Assembly: GCA_035236585.1 (NCBI GenBank)
Contig: CP141136.1
Coordinates: 27,195,426-27,259,425 of the forward strand
DNA length: 64,000 nt
From: Warburgia ugandensis
Lineage: Eukaryota > Streptophyta > Magnoliopsida > Canellales > Canellaceae
Direction of reading: 5' to 3'
In this document: piece by piece, positions 23,901 through 35,107 of the stretch
How positions within the stretch are numbered: the stretch's first letter is position 1
How the letters are laid out: each line of letters starts with the position of its first letter
Program-made: the position numbers and the translations under genes
The notes under the pieces: model-generated
What the model was told of the DNA's origin: nothing
The model's input: the letters and a program-made list of their open reading frames with translations, nothing else
The model's database searches: none

Positions 23901-25351
23901 AGGCTAATATATACCATCTGATCAGTGGACGCTTTTGCTACTGATACTGAGAATTTATCCCTAATTGCTCATCAAGGACCCACTTCTACAAGCTCCGTCA
24001 TGTTTCATTAACAGGGGACCAAACAGCCTATGATCAGTCCAAATTGGAGAAAGCCCAATTGATAGAGAAAGCCAATCAAGAAAAGTCCTTAAAAATCAAG
24101 AGACTAGCGCTCATATGAGCTAGAGTCAGAGTGAAGAGACAATCCGTTGACCCACGTCCATGGACCACAGACAGAAGTGGAAGAAAAAGAAGATTTTGAG
24201 CATCTAATCAGTCCCTCAGCAAAAACTTAAACCAATTGGAATGATAAAGATCATCCAGACATAGTGAGGTTTGGGGTATGAATTGTCCATATGGTCGCCT
24301 GCTAGATCATTGGGGACAATCAGCACAAAAATGTGACACATCGTTGAAGGCCAGTCCACGACTCTACTCAGAAATAGATTAACTTGTTCGTGTGACTCTG
24401 GAAGCGAGAAAGGAAATAAAAACCATAAGTGGGTGGAGTAAATTCATGAAATTTTCTTCCTCATGCTTTTAGCTTGTGAAAAGATTTGGAAAACTACCGA
24501 GAAAATAGAAAGCAAAAATGCGCAGACAGAGAGCTTGAAAAGGGGATGAAAAAACATAGTCTTGTGGTCAGATAACTGATTTCTATGCCCAATTTGCATA
24601 CTGCTCAGAGCTGGCAACAAAATATATGAAAAAAAATCAAAAAATGAAAAGAAAAGGAGAAAACTAGAGCGAACTCCCCAAAATAAGAAGAGAAACTTCG
24701 TCTTTAAGTCATCTGATTTCTTCCTGGTCTGCTAGCAGCTACCTAGAAATTGAAAGGAGAGAGACAGAGAGAGCATGGGCATTTGGTAGTCTCCTCTCTC
24801 ACATTTTTTTGCAGAACCAAATAGCAGGACCGGCTAAAAAAAAAAACTTGCTAAAACCAACTTCGACATGATTAGTGTCCGAAAATTTTCAACCATGACA
24901 TCATCTACTCATCGCTACAGAACCAACCCATAAAACCCAACCAGAAAATAGAAGTCCATTGCTCATAATAACCCATGATTTTTTCCACATTCCATATACC
25001 GATGCTTAGAGACAGAGAGAAGCATACTTTGGGAGACGGGTAGTAACCCTTTGTTGATACAGGGGCGGCCCCTCCACCCTCTAGATCTTCGGCGTTAGTC
25101 CCCCTCCTGAGCCCAGCAGCAGGAGTCGATCTGGGCCTCAGAAATCTCTCGAAAATAGCCATCACTAGAAACATAGCGATCAATATGGCCGTGGCCACGA
25201 AGCCAAAGGAAACCGCATTAACCGAGTTATCAAAATGCCTCCATCTCTCTTCTTCCCTCCTTAACGCCATGACAGACACCGGCGGCACTCCAGACGATGA
25301 AGGTCCCAAACCACCCCTCATATCCTGCTTTGCTAATCTCAACACGTCCAA
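20979..25351 (-). CDS. 160-aa single-pass membrane protein, 2 exons
   Basis: Exon 1 is 25351-25028 (108 codons) and ends YYPSPK at a GTATGC donor. Exon 2 is 21137-20979, after a GTGGGTGCAG acceptor, and gives 52 residues and a TAG. Phase is 0, so the join is clean. Exon 1 has RREEERWRHFDNSVNAVSFG, then one transmembrane helix at about residues 49-69 (FVATAILIAMFLVMAIFERF) and a short basic stretch. Exon 2 reads MSIYAKGVSVLMPGQDIPTF, then IAHPAPAPCPSERISWPPHQ and a Ser-rich tail. I recall plant proteins with this layout (WRHFD, one helix, then VSVLMPG and PTFIAHPAP), all of unknown function. The exon-2 region also carries a longer open frame in another phase (21402-21043), a decoy that hides the exon. 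The 3.9-kb intron holds an Au SINE. Membrane topology is inferred. Confidence 0.85.
22878..23058 (+). mobile_element. Au-type SINE in the intron of the 160-aa membrane protein gene
   Basis: Full-length tRNA-derived SINE: box A-like GCCTTGGCACAACGGTAAAG, box B-like GGTCAAGGGTTCAAGGC, body TGCAAGGTAAG and TGTGGACCCTTGTAG, and 3' end GGGGCTGCCCTTT. The short direct repeat CAGGAAAA at 22869-22876 and 23065-23072 flanks it. It is inserted antisense to the host gene. Confidence 0.85.
23686..23711. repeat. (AC)n microsatellite
   Basis: About 12 AC units within the intron of the minus-strand membrane-protein gene. Confidence 0.9.
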
Positions 25352-26120
25352 GGACTAGGAAAACTGAGAGGAAGATGGGAAATCGCTGCACTAAGATGCT
25401 TTGCTTTTGTCGGAGTCGTCATGAGAAATTGCAGAATGAATGGAATGAGTGATGTTTAGGATGGAGAGGCACGTTGGCTTTACCAGTGGATATGGAAAGA
25501 GAAGGGATGCAGGGGGGTGTGGCTTGCATCATAAACATCAAGCAGTTTTGGAGCTCTTTTCAGGCTTTATGGGGAGAGAGAGTCTAGCTCTAGAGAGAGA
25601 GGTGAATGACAGTGGTTGCCTTGTGCTAGGGTGAGAGTATGAAGATGTTTGTGTGGAAAGTGATGGGATAAGCGGTGTCAAATGGCAGAGAGGGAGACAG
25701 CAAGAGCATGTGAGGTGCTGCTGATATGACCAAAAAGCGGAAAAGAGGGTGGAGGGTTGGATGCATTGCTAGGCACCTACTTGTGGGAATATTGAAAGGT
25801 TTCCTAGTGCTGGCAAGGGAATGGAATTGCCTCTTCAGTTAGTATTAACTTCTCTTCTGCCATTAATGTAAGAACCTCTTTGAGCTCCCCAGTCTTTAGA
25901 GGGAAGTTTCTCGAGTATGATTAAAGCTAACAAGGAGTAGGTAACACAGAAGTCTTGCGCACATGTTATCCTAGCCATGCACCCAAAGAGTTCTTTTGAT
26001 GGTGAAAGGTAAGATATAATTAAGGGGACCAAAAAGCAAATATTCACCGTTCAAAGAGAAGCATTAATAGGACAGCCGGTTCACAAAGTTACTGCTTATA
26101 TATAATTTAAAAAAGAACAG
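25352..26120 (-). other. 5' flank of the 160-aa membrane protein gene
   Basis: Upstream region of the minus-strand gene. A GA/CT-rich stretch at about 25575-25605 (GAGAGAGAGTCTAGCTCTAG), seen from the gene as a CT-rich block, is typical of plant promoters. No TATA box is placed with confidence, and no other gene is seen here. Confidence 0.35.
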
Positions 26121-26125
26121 ATGAT

Positions 26126-26235
26126 AAGGGTTTATAGTAGGCAGTCTTATTTTATATTTTGCAAGAGGCTGATTTCACGCCGAATGATCTTAAGATCACA
26201 TGATAACTTTTACAGTTGCTCTATAGCTCCCCTTC
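26126..26235 (-). mobile_element. Au SINE, minus strand, 3'-truncated
   Basis: On the plus strand GGCAGTCTTATTTTATATTT, then TGCAAGAGGCTGATTTCACG, then AGATCACATGATAACTTTTA matches the reverse complement of the 5' two thirds of the Au copy at 26770. The 3' part (GGTCC... GGGCTGCCC) is missing. It lies only about 530 bases from a plus-strand copy, so the two can pair as an inverted repeat. Confidence 0.7.
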
Positions 26236-26769
26236 AAAGAGTGGCACTAATCTTTAGTAAAAAGATAAGAGACAATAAGAATCCCAATAGCCATGTACAC
26301 GCATATAGCAGAGAGGATGTAGACTCAAAGACGGCCAATCAAAGCTCCAAGGGTAAGCAAAATTCTAGAATAGCAAAGTAAAACAAAACAAATGAAATTT
26401 AAAGACATTACAACCAGGAAAACCATCAACTTGTAAGCCACTCTACACATGTAACTCTTCTCCACCCAAGAGAGAATCTTGAGTACCCATGTAACTATCA
26501 AGTGCCATTGAATGCAAAACTGGGAGTTTTCTATATTGGCCGAGTTAAACAGTAGTACTTCTTAGAGGAAATTGAAAGCCTCAAAAAGTTTTAAAAAATC
26601 AAAGTCAAGATCATATAACTTTTGGCAGAGATTTTTGTGTTCGATTATTATTTATTTGTTTGGTAATTAGATGTTTATTTATGTTTTTGAAACTTTGATG
26701 AAAAATTAGGAAAAAAGTCTCATTTCTTGATAGTTTGGAGTGATATGTAAGAACCACTCTCCTCGGAAA

Positions 26770-26951
26770 GAAAGGGAGACTTGGTGCAATGGTAAAAGTT
26801 GTTGTCATGTGACCTTGAGGTCATAGGTTCAAGGCGTGAAATTAGCCTCTTGCAAAATGCAAGGTAAGACTGCCTGCTATAAGCCCTTGTGGTCTGCCCC
26901 TTTTCCGAATCCCGCATAGGTAGGAGCTTCATGCACCAGGGCTGCCCTTTA
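26770..26951 (+). mobile_element. Au-type SINE
   Basis: Full-length copy: GAGACTTGGTGCAATGGTAA (box A), GGTCATAGGTTCAAGGC (box B), TGCAAGGTAAG body, CCCTTGTGGTCTGCCCC, and the 3' end CAGGGCTGCCCTTT. A weak flanking repeat (ACTCTCCTC before, ACTCTTCTC after) may be the decayed target duplication. Confidence 0.85.
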
Positions 26952-27429
26952 CTCTTCTCATAAAACAAAAAAATTTCAAACACTTTTATGATATTTCTTC
27001 ATAAAGAAATGAGAAAAACCCATAAACATGGTTCCACAACCCATTCTAATCCATTGCGCGGGAGTAAATGCAATATCAACTGCGTATAGTTTTATTTTTT
27101 TTCCTTTTTGAATGGTTTACAACCTACATGTTATTGCACCACACATCAACCAACTAAACTTATATGCCAATTATAGAACAGGAAAACATATCTATCGTAA
27201 AAAAAAGTAGTCTTGGTGCACAAAGTTATTGTCTATGCAAAGTCCAGAGCTTTATAGTACACAGGTGATGACAACTTTAATGTTCGGCCGAGACTCCCCT
27301 TCAAAATATATTTCTCCTGAAGAGTACAAAAATTGTCCTTGATTCATGGAGGACCATACCTATTATAAAGATATGTTACTAGAGCTTAAGCTCACGTAAT
27401 GATCGCATTATCTATTCAATCATTGGCCT

Positions 27430-27540
27430 TTTGACAATTAAGTGAAAACATAACCATTTTGCTTAATTTATCATTAAAGCAAGAGTCCATGGCACTGTGC
27501 GGTCATGTGAGTGAACCCAAAGTCATGCTCGACTCCTTGA
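27430..27540. repeat. dispersed repeat shared with 41378-41475
   Basis: CATTAAAGCAAGAGTCCATG and GTCATGTGAGTGAACCCAAA are shared with the segment at 41378-41475 in the same order. A second shared piece follows at 30165-30245 here but at 41500-41580 there, so the 27.5-30.2 kb stretch may have been added between them. Confidence 0.5.
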
Positions 27541-28465
27541 TTAAAGATTATCCTATATTAAAATAAAAGGATTAAGCCCTTGTTAATGAAGTTAAAAGTA
27601 AATTAAGAATGAGGGGCATTTAAGTAATGTTTCTTAACAAGCAGGGCATTCTTGTACGTCATCTCTCATAAAAGACGAGGAACTTAACTATATGGAATAA
27701 AAAGCCGCACAATCTCACGGGGAACGATAAAAGTTGCAGTCAGTTTCTCGAGAAAGCAGCTCTCAGCTGGGTCCCACTATCCTCTCAATTGCATGACGTG
27801 GCATACAGCTCAGGAACCCATCCTTCCACCTGGACGCCTGAAGGAGCACGTACTCCGACGTGGGGTACACGTAGGAGGACATCCTTCATTAACCACCACA
27901 TGGGAAGTGTTACCTGGAAGCATAGCCAAGGTGGTCCCCAAGACACTCACGTGTGGAAGGAAAAAGAAACAGGCTACCCGGTGGGCACGTGGCATGAGCT
28001 GGTACGGTAGCGAATTAAAATAGCATTAAAGGGCCCTTGTTCAGATTTTCCCTACAACTGGACCGACATGTCAGCTTCTCATGTCGGCCTTTTCAGGCTC
28101 CCTCTCCGCAGGTCTGCATGTGATTTATCAAATCGAGACCAAATCGAACGGTAGATATCATATCTGTTTTTGGTAACGTAATGTAGGCCGTTGGTTTTAC
28201 CCCGAGATCCAATGATGGGAAATCGACACTCAACGCCGCAGAGGGATCAGGACATTCGGGCGTCCGCAGAAACAGAAATATTAGGCCAAGGTCCAACGGG
28301 GCGCTTCCTCGAAAGCGCGAGAAAAAGACTCCGCCCGGGTGATCCAACCCCCTCTTCTAATGAGTGATTACTCCGGCTTAAGATATTGCATAAACGAACA
28401 TTCAAGGTGATTGGATGATCAGTAACATCCCAAGGAAAATTTTTATAGTTGAAGTTAGATTATAG
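27541..28465. other. GC-richer intergenic stretch, no gene recognised
   Basis: Open frames of 60-85 codons overlap on both strands at 27789-28023 and 28093-28347, which is what a GC-rich non-coding stretch gives. TGACGTGGCA at about 27794 and CACGTGG/CACGTGT near 27950-27990 are G-box-like sites and suggest regulatory or LTR-derived DNA. No domain is seen. Confidence 0.35.
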
Positions 28466-28479
28466 AGACATTTAGCTAT

Positions 28480-28646
28480 CATGCGACTTTGGTACAATGA
28501 TAAAAGTTGTTATCATGTGACGTTGAGGTGAAAACAGCCCCTTATAAAAATATGAGGTAAAACTGCATACTATAAACCATTGTGGTCCGTCCTTTTCCTG
28601 GACTCTGTATAAGCGGGAGCTTTGAGCACCCAGGCTACCCTTTTTT
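28480..28646 (+). mobile_element. Au-type SINE with clear target duplication
   Basis: A diverged copy: GACTTTGGTACAATGATAAA (box A), a shortened box B region, AAATATGAGGTAAAACTGCA, CCATTGTGGTCCGTCC, then the 3' end CAGGCTACCCTTTTTT. The direct repeat AGACATTTAG, followed by a partly matching TATCA/GATCA, flanks it at 28466-28475 and 28647-28656, which defines the insertion. Confidence 0.8.
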
Positions 28647-28780
28647 AGACATTTAGTGATCACATTATTTGGAGCCTGCCTTTCTGTGATTGGAACGTTC
28701 ATTTCATTGCTCCAATTTTTAGAAGCATCGATGTAGGTAAATGAATGGGATCAAAAGTGGGCTTCAGAAAATGTAATGGC

Positions 28781-29290
28781 TTGACCGCACCCATAGTGCC
28801 TTCAGTTTATCTTGTTGTTTATAGATCAGATGAATGGATATGGTAGTTCTACGGTGAGTCCTTTTTATGCAAATGTCGGTGCTTCGTGGAAAGCGCCAAA
28901 CAGGGACTTTGGGCTTGTACTTTTCTTTAGAAAATCGAGACCGTTGGTTTGCTTTGAAATTTTATAATGGTGAAGTCGAGGGACGAATGACCAGCAGGAT
29001 CAGGGGTCAGACCCGCTTCGATCTGCACCCACGTGTTGACCGCACCCATAGTGCCTTCAGTTTATCTTGTTGTTTATAGATCAGATGAATGGATATGGTA
29101 GTTCTACGGTGAGTCCTTTTTATGCAAATGTCGGTGCTTCGTGGAAAGCGCCAAACAGGGACTTTGGGCTTGTACTTTTCTTTAGAAAATCGAGACCGTT
29201 GGTTTGCTTTGAGATTTGATAATGGTGAAGTCGAGGGACGAATGACCAGCAGGATCAGGGGTCAGACCCGCTTCGATCTGCACCCACGTG
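28781..29290. repeat. near-perfect 255-bp tandem duplication
   Basis: TTGACCGCACCCATAGTGCC begins at 28781 and again at 29036, and the two 255-bp copies agree almost base for base to CTGCACCCACGTG. The only differences I notice are around GAAATTTTATAATGG versus GAGATTTGATAATGG. The near identity implies a recent event or gene conversion. No coding frame is conserved as such. Confidence 0.9.
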
Positions 29291-29786
29291 GATGAACGCA
29301 CTTACGTGCGATTGCGTGTTGAGAGCAAAGGCGGGGACCGGGATGGAGAGGTTTGAGTGGCGGTCAGTGTCACGGGGGAGCATGCCCGAGGTTTTCTGGG
29401 TCACGTGAAAAGATGCTTTTTCTCTTTGCTTTTTCACTTTCTGGGCCTTCGAAACATGAGAGACTCGTTTACGACTGAGTCAGCGGTCGGCGTGCAGGTG
29501 CAAAAGTGAGCAAGGCTGAGTAGGTCGAGACCTGGCTGTTGACTTGGGCTGAACGACAGGTCCTTTCCTCCTCTTCGCTTCTGGCCCTCCGCTGCATTAG
29601 ACGTGCCCACGGCGTTCATCTGGTCGTTGATGTTGATGGATGATCGAATATCATCATCCTATCATCATGCTACGGTCCCTGCTCTCTCATTCCTACCTTT
29701 CCCTTTCATTACGTTTTCTTAAGTTCCTAACCTTAGGATTAAGTAAATGACACGTATTCTTGCTTCTATGCTCAACCTCATCGCCA

Positions 29787-29838
<52 letters not shown>

Positions 29839-30554
29839 GTACATCTGTATCATCATTACATCTATGATTTAATAAACCAAATCCGATGGTTCTATTTCTT
29901 AATCTTTCTTACTTGCTCTTGCACAACCAAGTCCAAAAGATTAAAAAAGTCAATTATGAAGCTAAGTACAATTATACATTGCGAACTAGCTTCTCTGCTA
30001 AATCAAAGTGAAATTTATCACAGCTTGGTCAAAATACAATCCCTTTGCTAAAAATTGGAATAAGAAAGAGAGATTTGCATTTAACGCCAATCTTGTCTTT
30101 CTAATTCTCTAAGGTAAGACTATTTTATGGCCTGATTCTGATCTTGGAAGGCTTCAACTATATTCAAGAAGCACATTTTGATATATGCCTCTACTGACAT
30201 TCATAGAGTTTAGTTTATGCATGATTGGCTTATTTCCAACATAATTCATAATGTATAGAGAGTATTAAAATTGATAGAACCCTCTTTTATTTTTTTTAAA
30301 TTGGACAACATAGAATATCTGTATCAAATTTCATATTATGTGTAATGAAAACTAAACAATCACACGAAGAAAATATAAGGGCAGATTTTTCCTAGGAGAA
30401 ATAGGTTTATATATTTATGTTTCATTATATGTGATTTGTAATCTTTAGTTGTTTTCTTTGTTTGATATTTTCTTTATGCTTTTAGTATTCTTAGGATCGT
30501 ATTTCTTATTTTGATTGTTCGGTATGTTTTCTAAGTTCTTTGTTGTTGAAAATA
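29291..30554. other. intergenic, with (TC)n microsatellite
   Basis: 29300-29640 is GC-richer with short overlapping frames and no domain. A (TC)n run covers about 29790-29834. 29840-30550 is AT-rich and featureless except for a piece at 30165-30245 shared with 41500-41580. Confidence 0.45.
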
Positions 30555-31299
30555 TGATGAGTCATCATCATCATCATTCAGACCTTATCCTAATTTCCAT
30601 CACATGAGTCTTGTTACTTCATTCTCCTCTATTAAGTGTCATAGCTTTATTTAGTTTCAAAATATTAAAATCTTTGCTCACCACTTATTTTCACGTTCTT
30701 TGAGGCCTTACCCTTGCCTTTTTAGAACCTTTGACTTGTATTGTCTCACTCCTAACTGGTGCTGTTTTCAGTCTTCGTTGGATATATTCAAACCATCTAA
30801 GTCTAATGCATCTCCTCTTGTTACATATTGGTGTTATTTCTAAGTTTCATTTAAAGTTTTCATTTCTAGTTCTATTGTTACTTGTCTTGCACTCATCCAT
30901 CTCAACATCCAAATTTCGGCTATGCTCATCCTATATACTTGTTGTTCTTTAAATGCCTAAGACTCTGATTCATAAAGCATGAAAGGCCTTATAGCCATCC
31001 TATAAAAAAAAAAAAAAATTCAGTTTGAGTGGCACCCACTAATCACACAAAATTGTAGATGCCCATCTCCATTTGTTCCAGCTGGCTTAGATTATTTTGG
31101 TAACCTTTCTCTCAATGTCTTTGCTCTCATGAATTATTGATCTCAAGTATTAGAAGTGTTCTTTTAGGGTTACTTCTTTTTTATCAATTTTTACTTATGC
31201 TTCACCCCTACTTTTCTCTTTGCTAAAATTGCTTTTCATATATTGAGTGTTAGTGTAATCCTGTAGTGATAGAAAAATCACTGGTCTCTTCACCAGTGG

Positions 31300-34255
31300 T
31301 GTAATGACCCAAATATTTTATGCCCTTTTTACTAAATTTAGAAATTTATATGAGAGAATTATTATTTAAAATAGTAAACAAAGGAATTTATAAGTAAAAT
31401 CAATGTTATTAGATTCTACTCGAAAAATGAAATCCAACGCCTCAAAGAACGTCTAAAACGGAGTTCGTATGAAGAAGTTACGGGCGTTTAAAGAGTAGGG
31501 GCATTTCTGTAATTTAAATTAAAAAACGAAAAAGACAGAAAATGCAAGGGACCATTTTGATAACGACACCCCTATCTTCTTCCTCCTCCAGCCCTCTCCT
31601 GATTTTTCTAGAAAAATCCCAACAACGCCTTGTAGAGGTGGTGCCAGGAGAAATGGCGGCACCGCCATTGGCAGCACCGACTTACTCCTTCTATAAAATC
31701 CCCCACTACCCCTCTTCCAAAGCAAGCTTTCTCCTCTCCAATCGCTCCCAAAAACAGATCTGGCCACAAGGGTTTGTAGCCACGATCAAGACCAAAATCG
31801 GGCAGCATCGAGGGCTCCCCAAGTACGAGTCTCCTCCCCACCCTACTCCTTTCTCTTTCCTCTTTCTTTCCCCCAAGATCCCGACCAGATCTGGATTGTT
31901 TTCCGGTCGAAAATCGCTGGAAGAAACCTAGCTTTGATGGGTCTGCTGACCCATTGAACCAGCCATCTCCCAGGTACCCTCCTCCTCTTGCCTTCTCCTT
32001 TCCCTTCATTTTCGGCACAGATCCATGTCGGATCTGGCATTTTCCCGGCCGAAAATCGTCGGAGAAGACCCCGGTGTCAATGGATTCGCCGGTCCATTCC
32101 AAGTAGGCATCCTAAGACGCGTGCGTAACGCACACCCGAGATGCGCCCTGTAGGACGAACCTTGGGCTCGTGTGATTGCGTACGGGCGCGTGCGACCACA
32201 TACGGGCGTGGTCCTAGTTTGACCGGGACACACGAGTGCCCCGGGAGCCAGGATGTGTGCACACTAGCACCTAAGACTTGTCCGCGCAGCGCCGTCCAAA
32301 GTGTACACCCTGGAGCATCAGTCAGACATATGCACGTGAGCCAACCTAGTTGCAATATGACCAGGGTGCACGCGTGTCCTAGAAATTATAGCGCGCATTC
32401 TAGGACCATGGCGCGTAGGACCTTAGGCGCTACATTTGGGTCGTTTGTTAAGGCGCGACCTTTTAAAATCCAATTTCGGAGCCTATATAACTCCGATTGA
32501 TGAGCCAAAAGGACTGTTGTGTTTGTAATTTCAACACAGACTCAAGTAGCCTAAACACCATGGGGATCTTATGAATCCATATAATCAACTATGGCCAGAA
32601 ATCATGATTAGATTTCATGTTTAAATGATATACAGGACCCATAAAGGTACTCTAGGACTTGTCTGCAAGAGAGACACGAGCTAAGTGACGACAATCGAGG
32701 TAGGTAGTCTGATGCTGCTATGCTTTTCCAAATATACTTGATTTGTAGGTCATTCGATACTGCTATATTTTTATTCATTTCCAAATGTACTTGATTTATA
32801 GGTAATCTGATATTGCTACATTTTTAAATATATCCCAAACACCAAGTGATTTACTTGCCTTTGTGATGCTTTTGAAATGTGATATTCCTCTATGAGCATA
32901 CGAAATTGTCTGCATGATTTATAACATTAAAGCATTTGAACCTATCATTGCATTTACTATGCTTTTATGATATTCTTATACAAGCATGTTTTGAGAAGTA
33001 TAGCCTCGGCCAATAAGGGCAGGTCAGAGAGAGCTAACAGGCTTCTAGGCAAGGTTATGACTTTGTATGCCATGCTCACATACTTTGAAAACAAATGCAT
33101 AAATTACATGATTTATGTTGATTTGAGATTTGGATAAATGCATATCCTTGAGGGTTACCAAAAGACGCTGGAGTGCCCAAAAGACGCTGGTGAGGCAGTG
33201 TGAGGGACCCAACAAGGACATGATTTTTTATATTTCATGGGGTGATAAGCTTGGTGGGCACTATGCTGAGAGGAGGTACGGGGTTGGCCTCCCGGCCTCT
33301 ACCACCAAAAAGAGTGGATGGTATCACTGCCAAAAAGGCATTGTCCCTTCCTTGACTGTTGTGGTAAATAGGGACTACCACTGGAGGTGTTCACGGCACC
33401 CTTTCGGGGACATCCATAGTCGTCGAGGAGGCTATGGTGGATTTTAGCTGTATGCTGAGTATGAGCTTAGTGGCCATATGATTTCAGTGTGATTGATATG
33501 CATATAGCATTGAGATAGTCATATACGAGTACTCGTGACCAGTTGGCGTGACATGTATGTCGAGAGACTCATGTACATGATACTAGCATATGCTTGAATG
33601 ATGACTACTTTAAGATTTTCATGATTATTATATTTGGCTCGCTAGTTTGTTTCATTTGCTGAGAGTTACGTATATAAATATATTAATTTCTCTTTTAATC
33701 ATATTTATATAACGTGAATTGCAGACGGATTTCATAGTTGAATTTGTATCCATGAACTCATGTTTTATGCATAACTATGCATGCATACGCAAAAGGAATT
33801 ATTGATGTTTTATATGAAAAGCTCCTGGAACCATGCATGATGCATACCGTGTTTTCAAAATAGTAGTATCAGATCACCTACTGAGTATGATAAATACTTA
33901 CCCTAATATATTATTTTTTCAGATTAGCTCCACACAGAATTAGAAGAAGGATCAAGTGACTGATGAGAAGACAAGCATGAATGTAAGTAAACACTCTACC
34001 TTTTGGACATGTAGTTGTATTTATTTACAGTTGGGCTGTGAGCTGTGACTAGATAGACCTGGGAAAACATTTATGATTTCTGAAATTTTCAAAAACTACT
34101 TTAGTTGTTGTGAAAGCAAATGACACTTGGGGTTTTCAAAATGAGTTTAAAACAAAAAGATTTTTCCGCTGCATTGTATTGTTTTTCAAATAGGGATCCC
34201 ACCTTAGGCATTAATTTTGCATTTAAAAATGCATGTGAACAGCTGGGTCGTCACA
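31300..34255 (+). repeat. 5' LTR of the non-autonomous LTR element
   Basis: 2956 bp. Parts in order: an AT-rich start; a GC-rich block (31540-32470) with dense CpG; a TATA box (TATATAA, 32484-32490); a T/A-rich R-U5 portion; and an open stretch at 33130-33447 that is also open in the other LTR. It differs from the 3' LTR by scattered substitutions and a few indels of up to about 19 bp. Confidence 0.9.
32484..32490 (+). promoter_or_regulatory. TATA box in the 5' LTR
   Basis: TATATAA follows TTCGGAGCC at the edge of the CpG-rich block, and the same motif is kept at 36285-36291 in the 3' LTR. It is the best candidate for the element promoter; transcription would start about 30 bases downstream. 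Confidence 0.6.
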
Positions 34256-35107
34256 ATTGGTATCAGAGCTCAATTTATCCTTTTACAACCAGTCCAGCAT
34301 GTCCAAGGGTCATAGACAATTGGGATAATTAAGAAGAAGTAAGATAAATAAAAGTAGTAGAGATGACTAAAATAAGAAATACTAGTAGGTCACAAAGAAA
34401 GACACCCCAAATAACTAGGTATAAAGGGGACAGATCTAGCAAATACTCAGGTAATGGATTACTCAAATTCTATCAAAACACTAGTCTAACATATTTAGGG
34501 GTTAAGTAAGTGATTGTGCATTGATGCACACAAAGAAACTAGCATATGGGAATAAGATTATGATGAGAATAAGGGATGAACATACAAGATGATATTAGAA
34601 GATAAGTTTGACATGCACTAGATCGATCAAAGTGAGAATCCTAAAGAACTTAGCGCAATTCTAAATGACCTAGTTAAAAGAAACTGCTATCTTATAACAA
34701 CAACTTGAGTATAATGGAGCAGATCAGGAGATATGAATAATATTATGGGATCCAAAGGAATAAAGATTTGAAATATACCAGTTATAAGAAAATTGAAAGT
34801 ATGAAGAAGTATTAAATTAACAAGAAAGAGACTAAGTATCAGAGTACGTAGTGGAAGCAAGGAGATGCTGAACTTCAACCCTTGCAGAAGAAATTAAGAG
34901 GATGATAAATTGAGAATGTGCCTAGTATTGGTTGCAAGAGAACATGAAAAGAATTTTAAGGAAGAAATTTCCTTACTTACTGACTCACTTGAGGTATTAG
35001 GATCCTAAAGGAGAATACATTCACTAAGAAGTTGTCTAAGAGACAAATAACTTGAAGATAATAATTTATGAAATTTCGAGTACGAAATTTTTTAAAGGGG
35101 GTAATAA
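34256..35107 (+). other. internal region of the non-autonomous LTR element
   Basis: 852 bp between the LTRs, starting with the PBS at 34258 and ending with the polypurine tract at 35094-35101. It is A-rich with no open frame over about 70 codons. It may be a shrunken gag leader; no RNA-binding CCHC motif is visible. Confidence 0.7.

Noticed and set aside
27789..28023. Two overlapping plus frames and one minus frame of 60-76 codons
   Set aside because: No domain or splice partner; expected by chance in a GC-richer stretch.
22878..28646. tRNA genes suggested by A- and B-box-like motifs
   Set aside because: The motifs are the internal promoters of Au SINEs; no cloverleaf or anticodon arm can be formed and the bodies match each other.
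31542..32500. Several overlapping frames of 60-164 codons on both strands
   Set aside because: GC-rich LTR sequence keeps many frames open; the largest is not matched by an ATG-initiated equivalent with the same ends in the other LTR.
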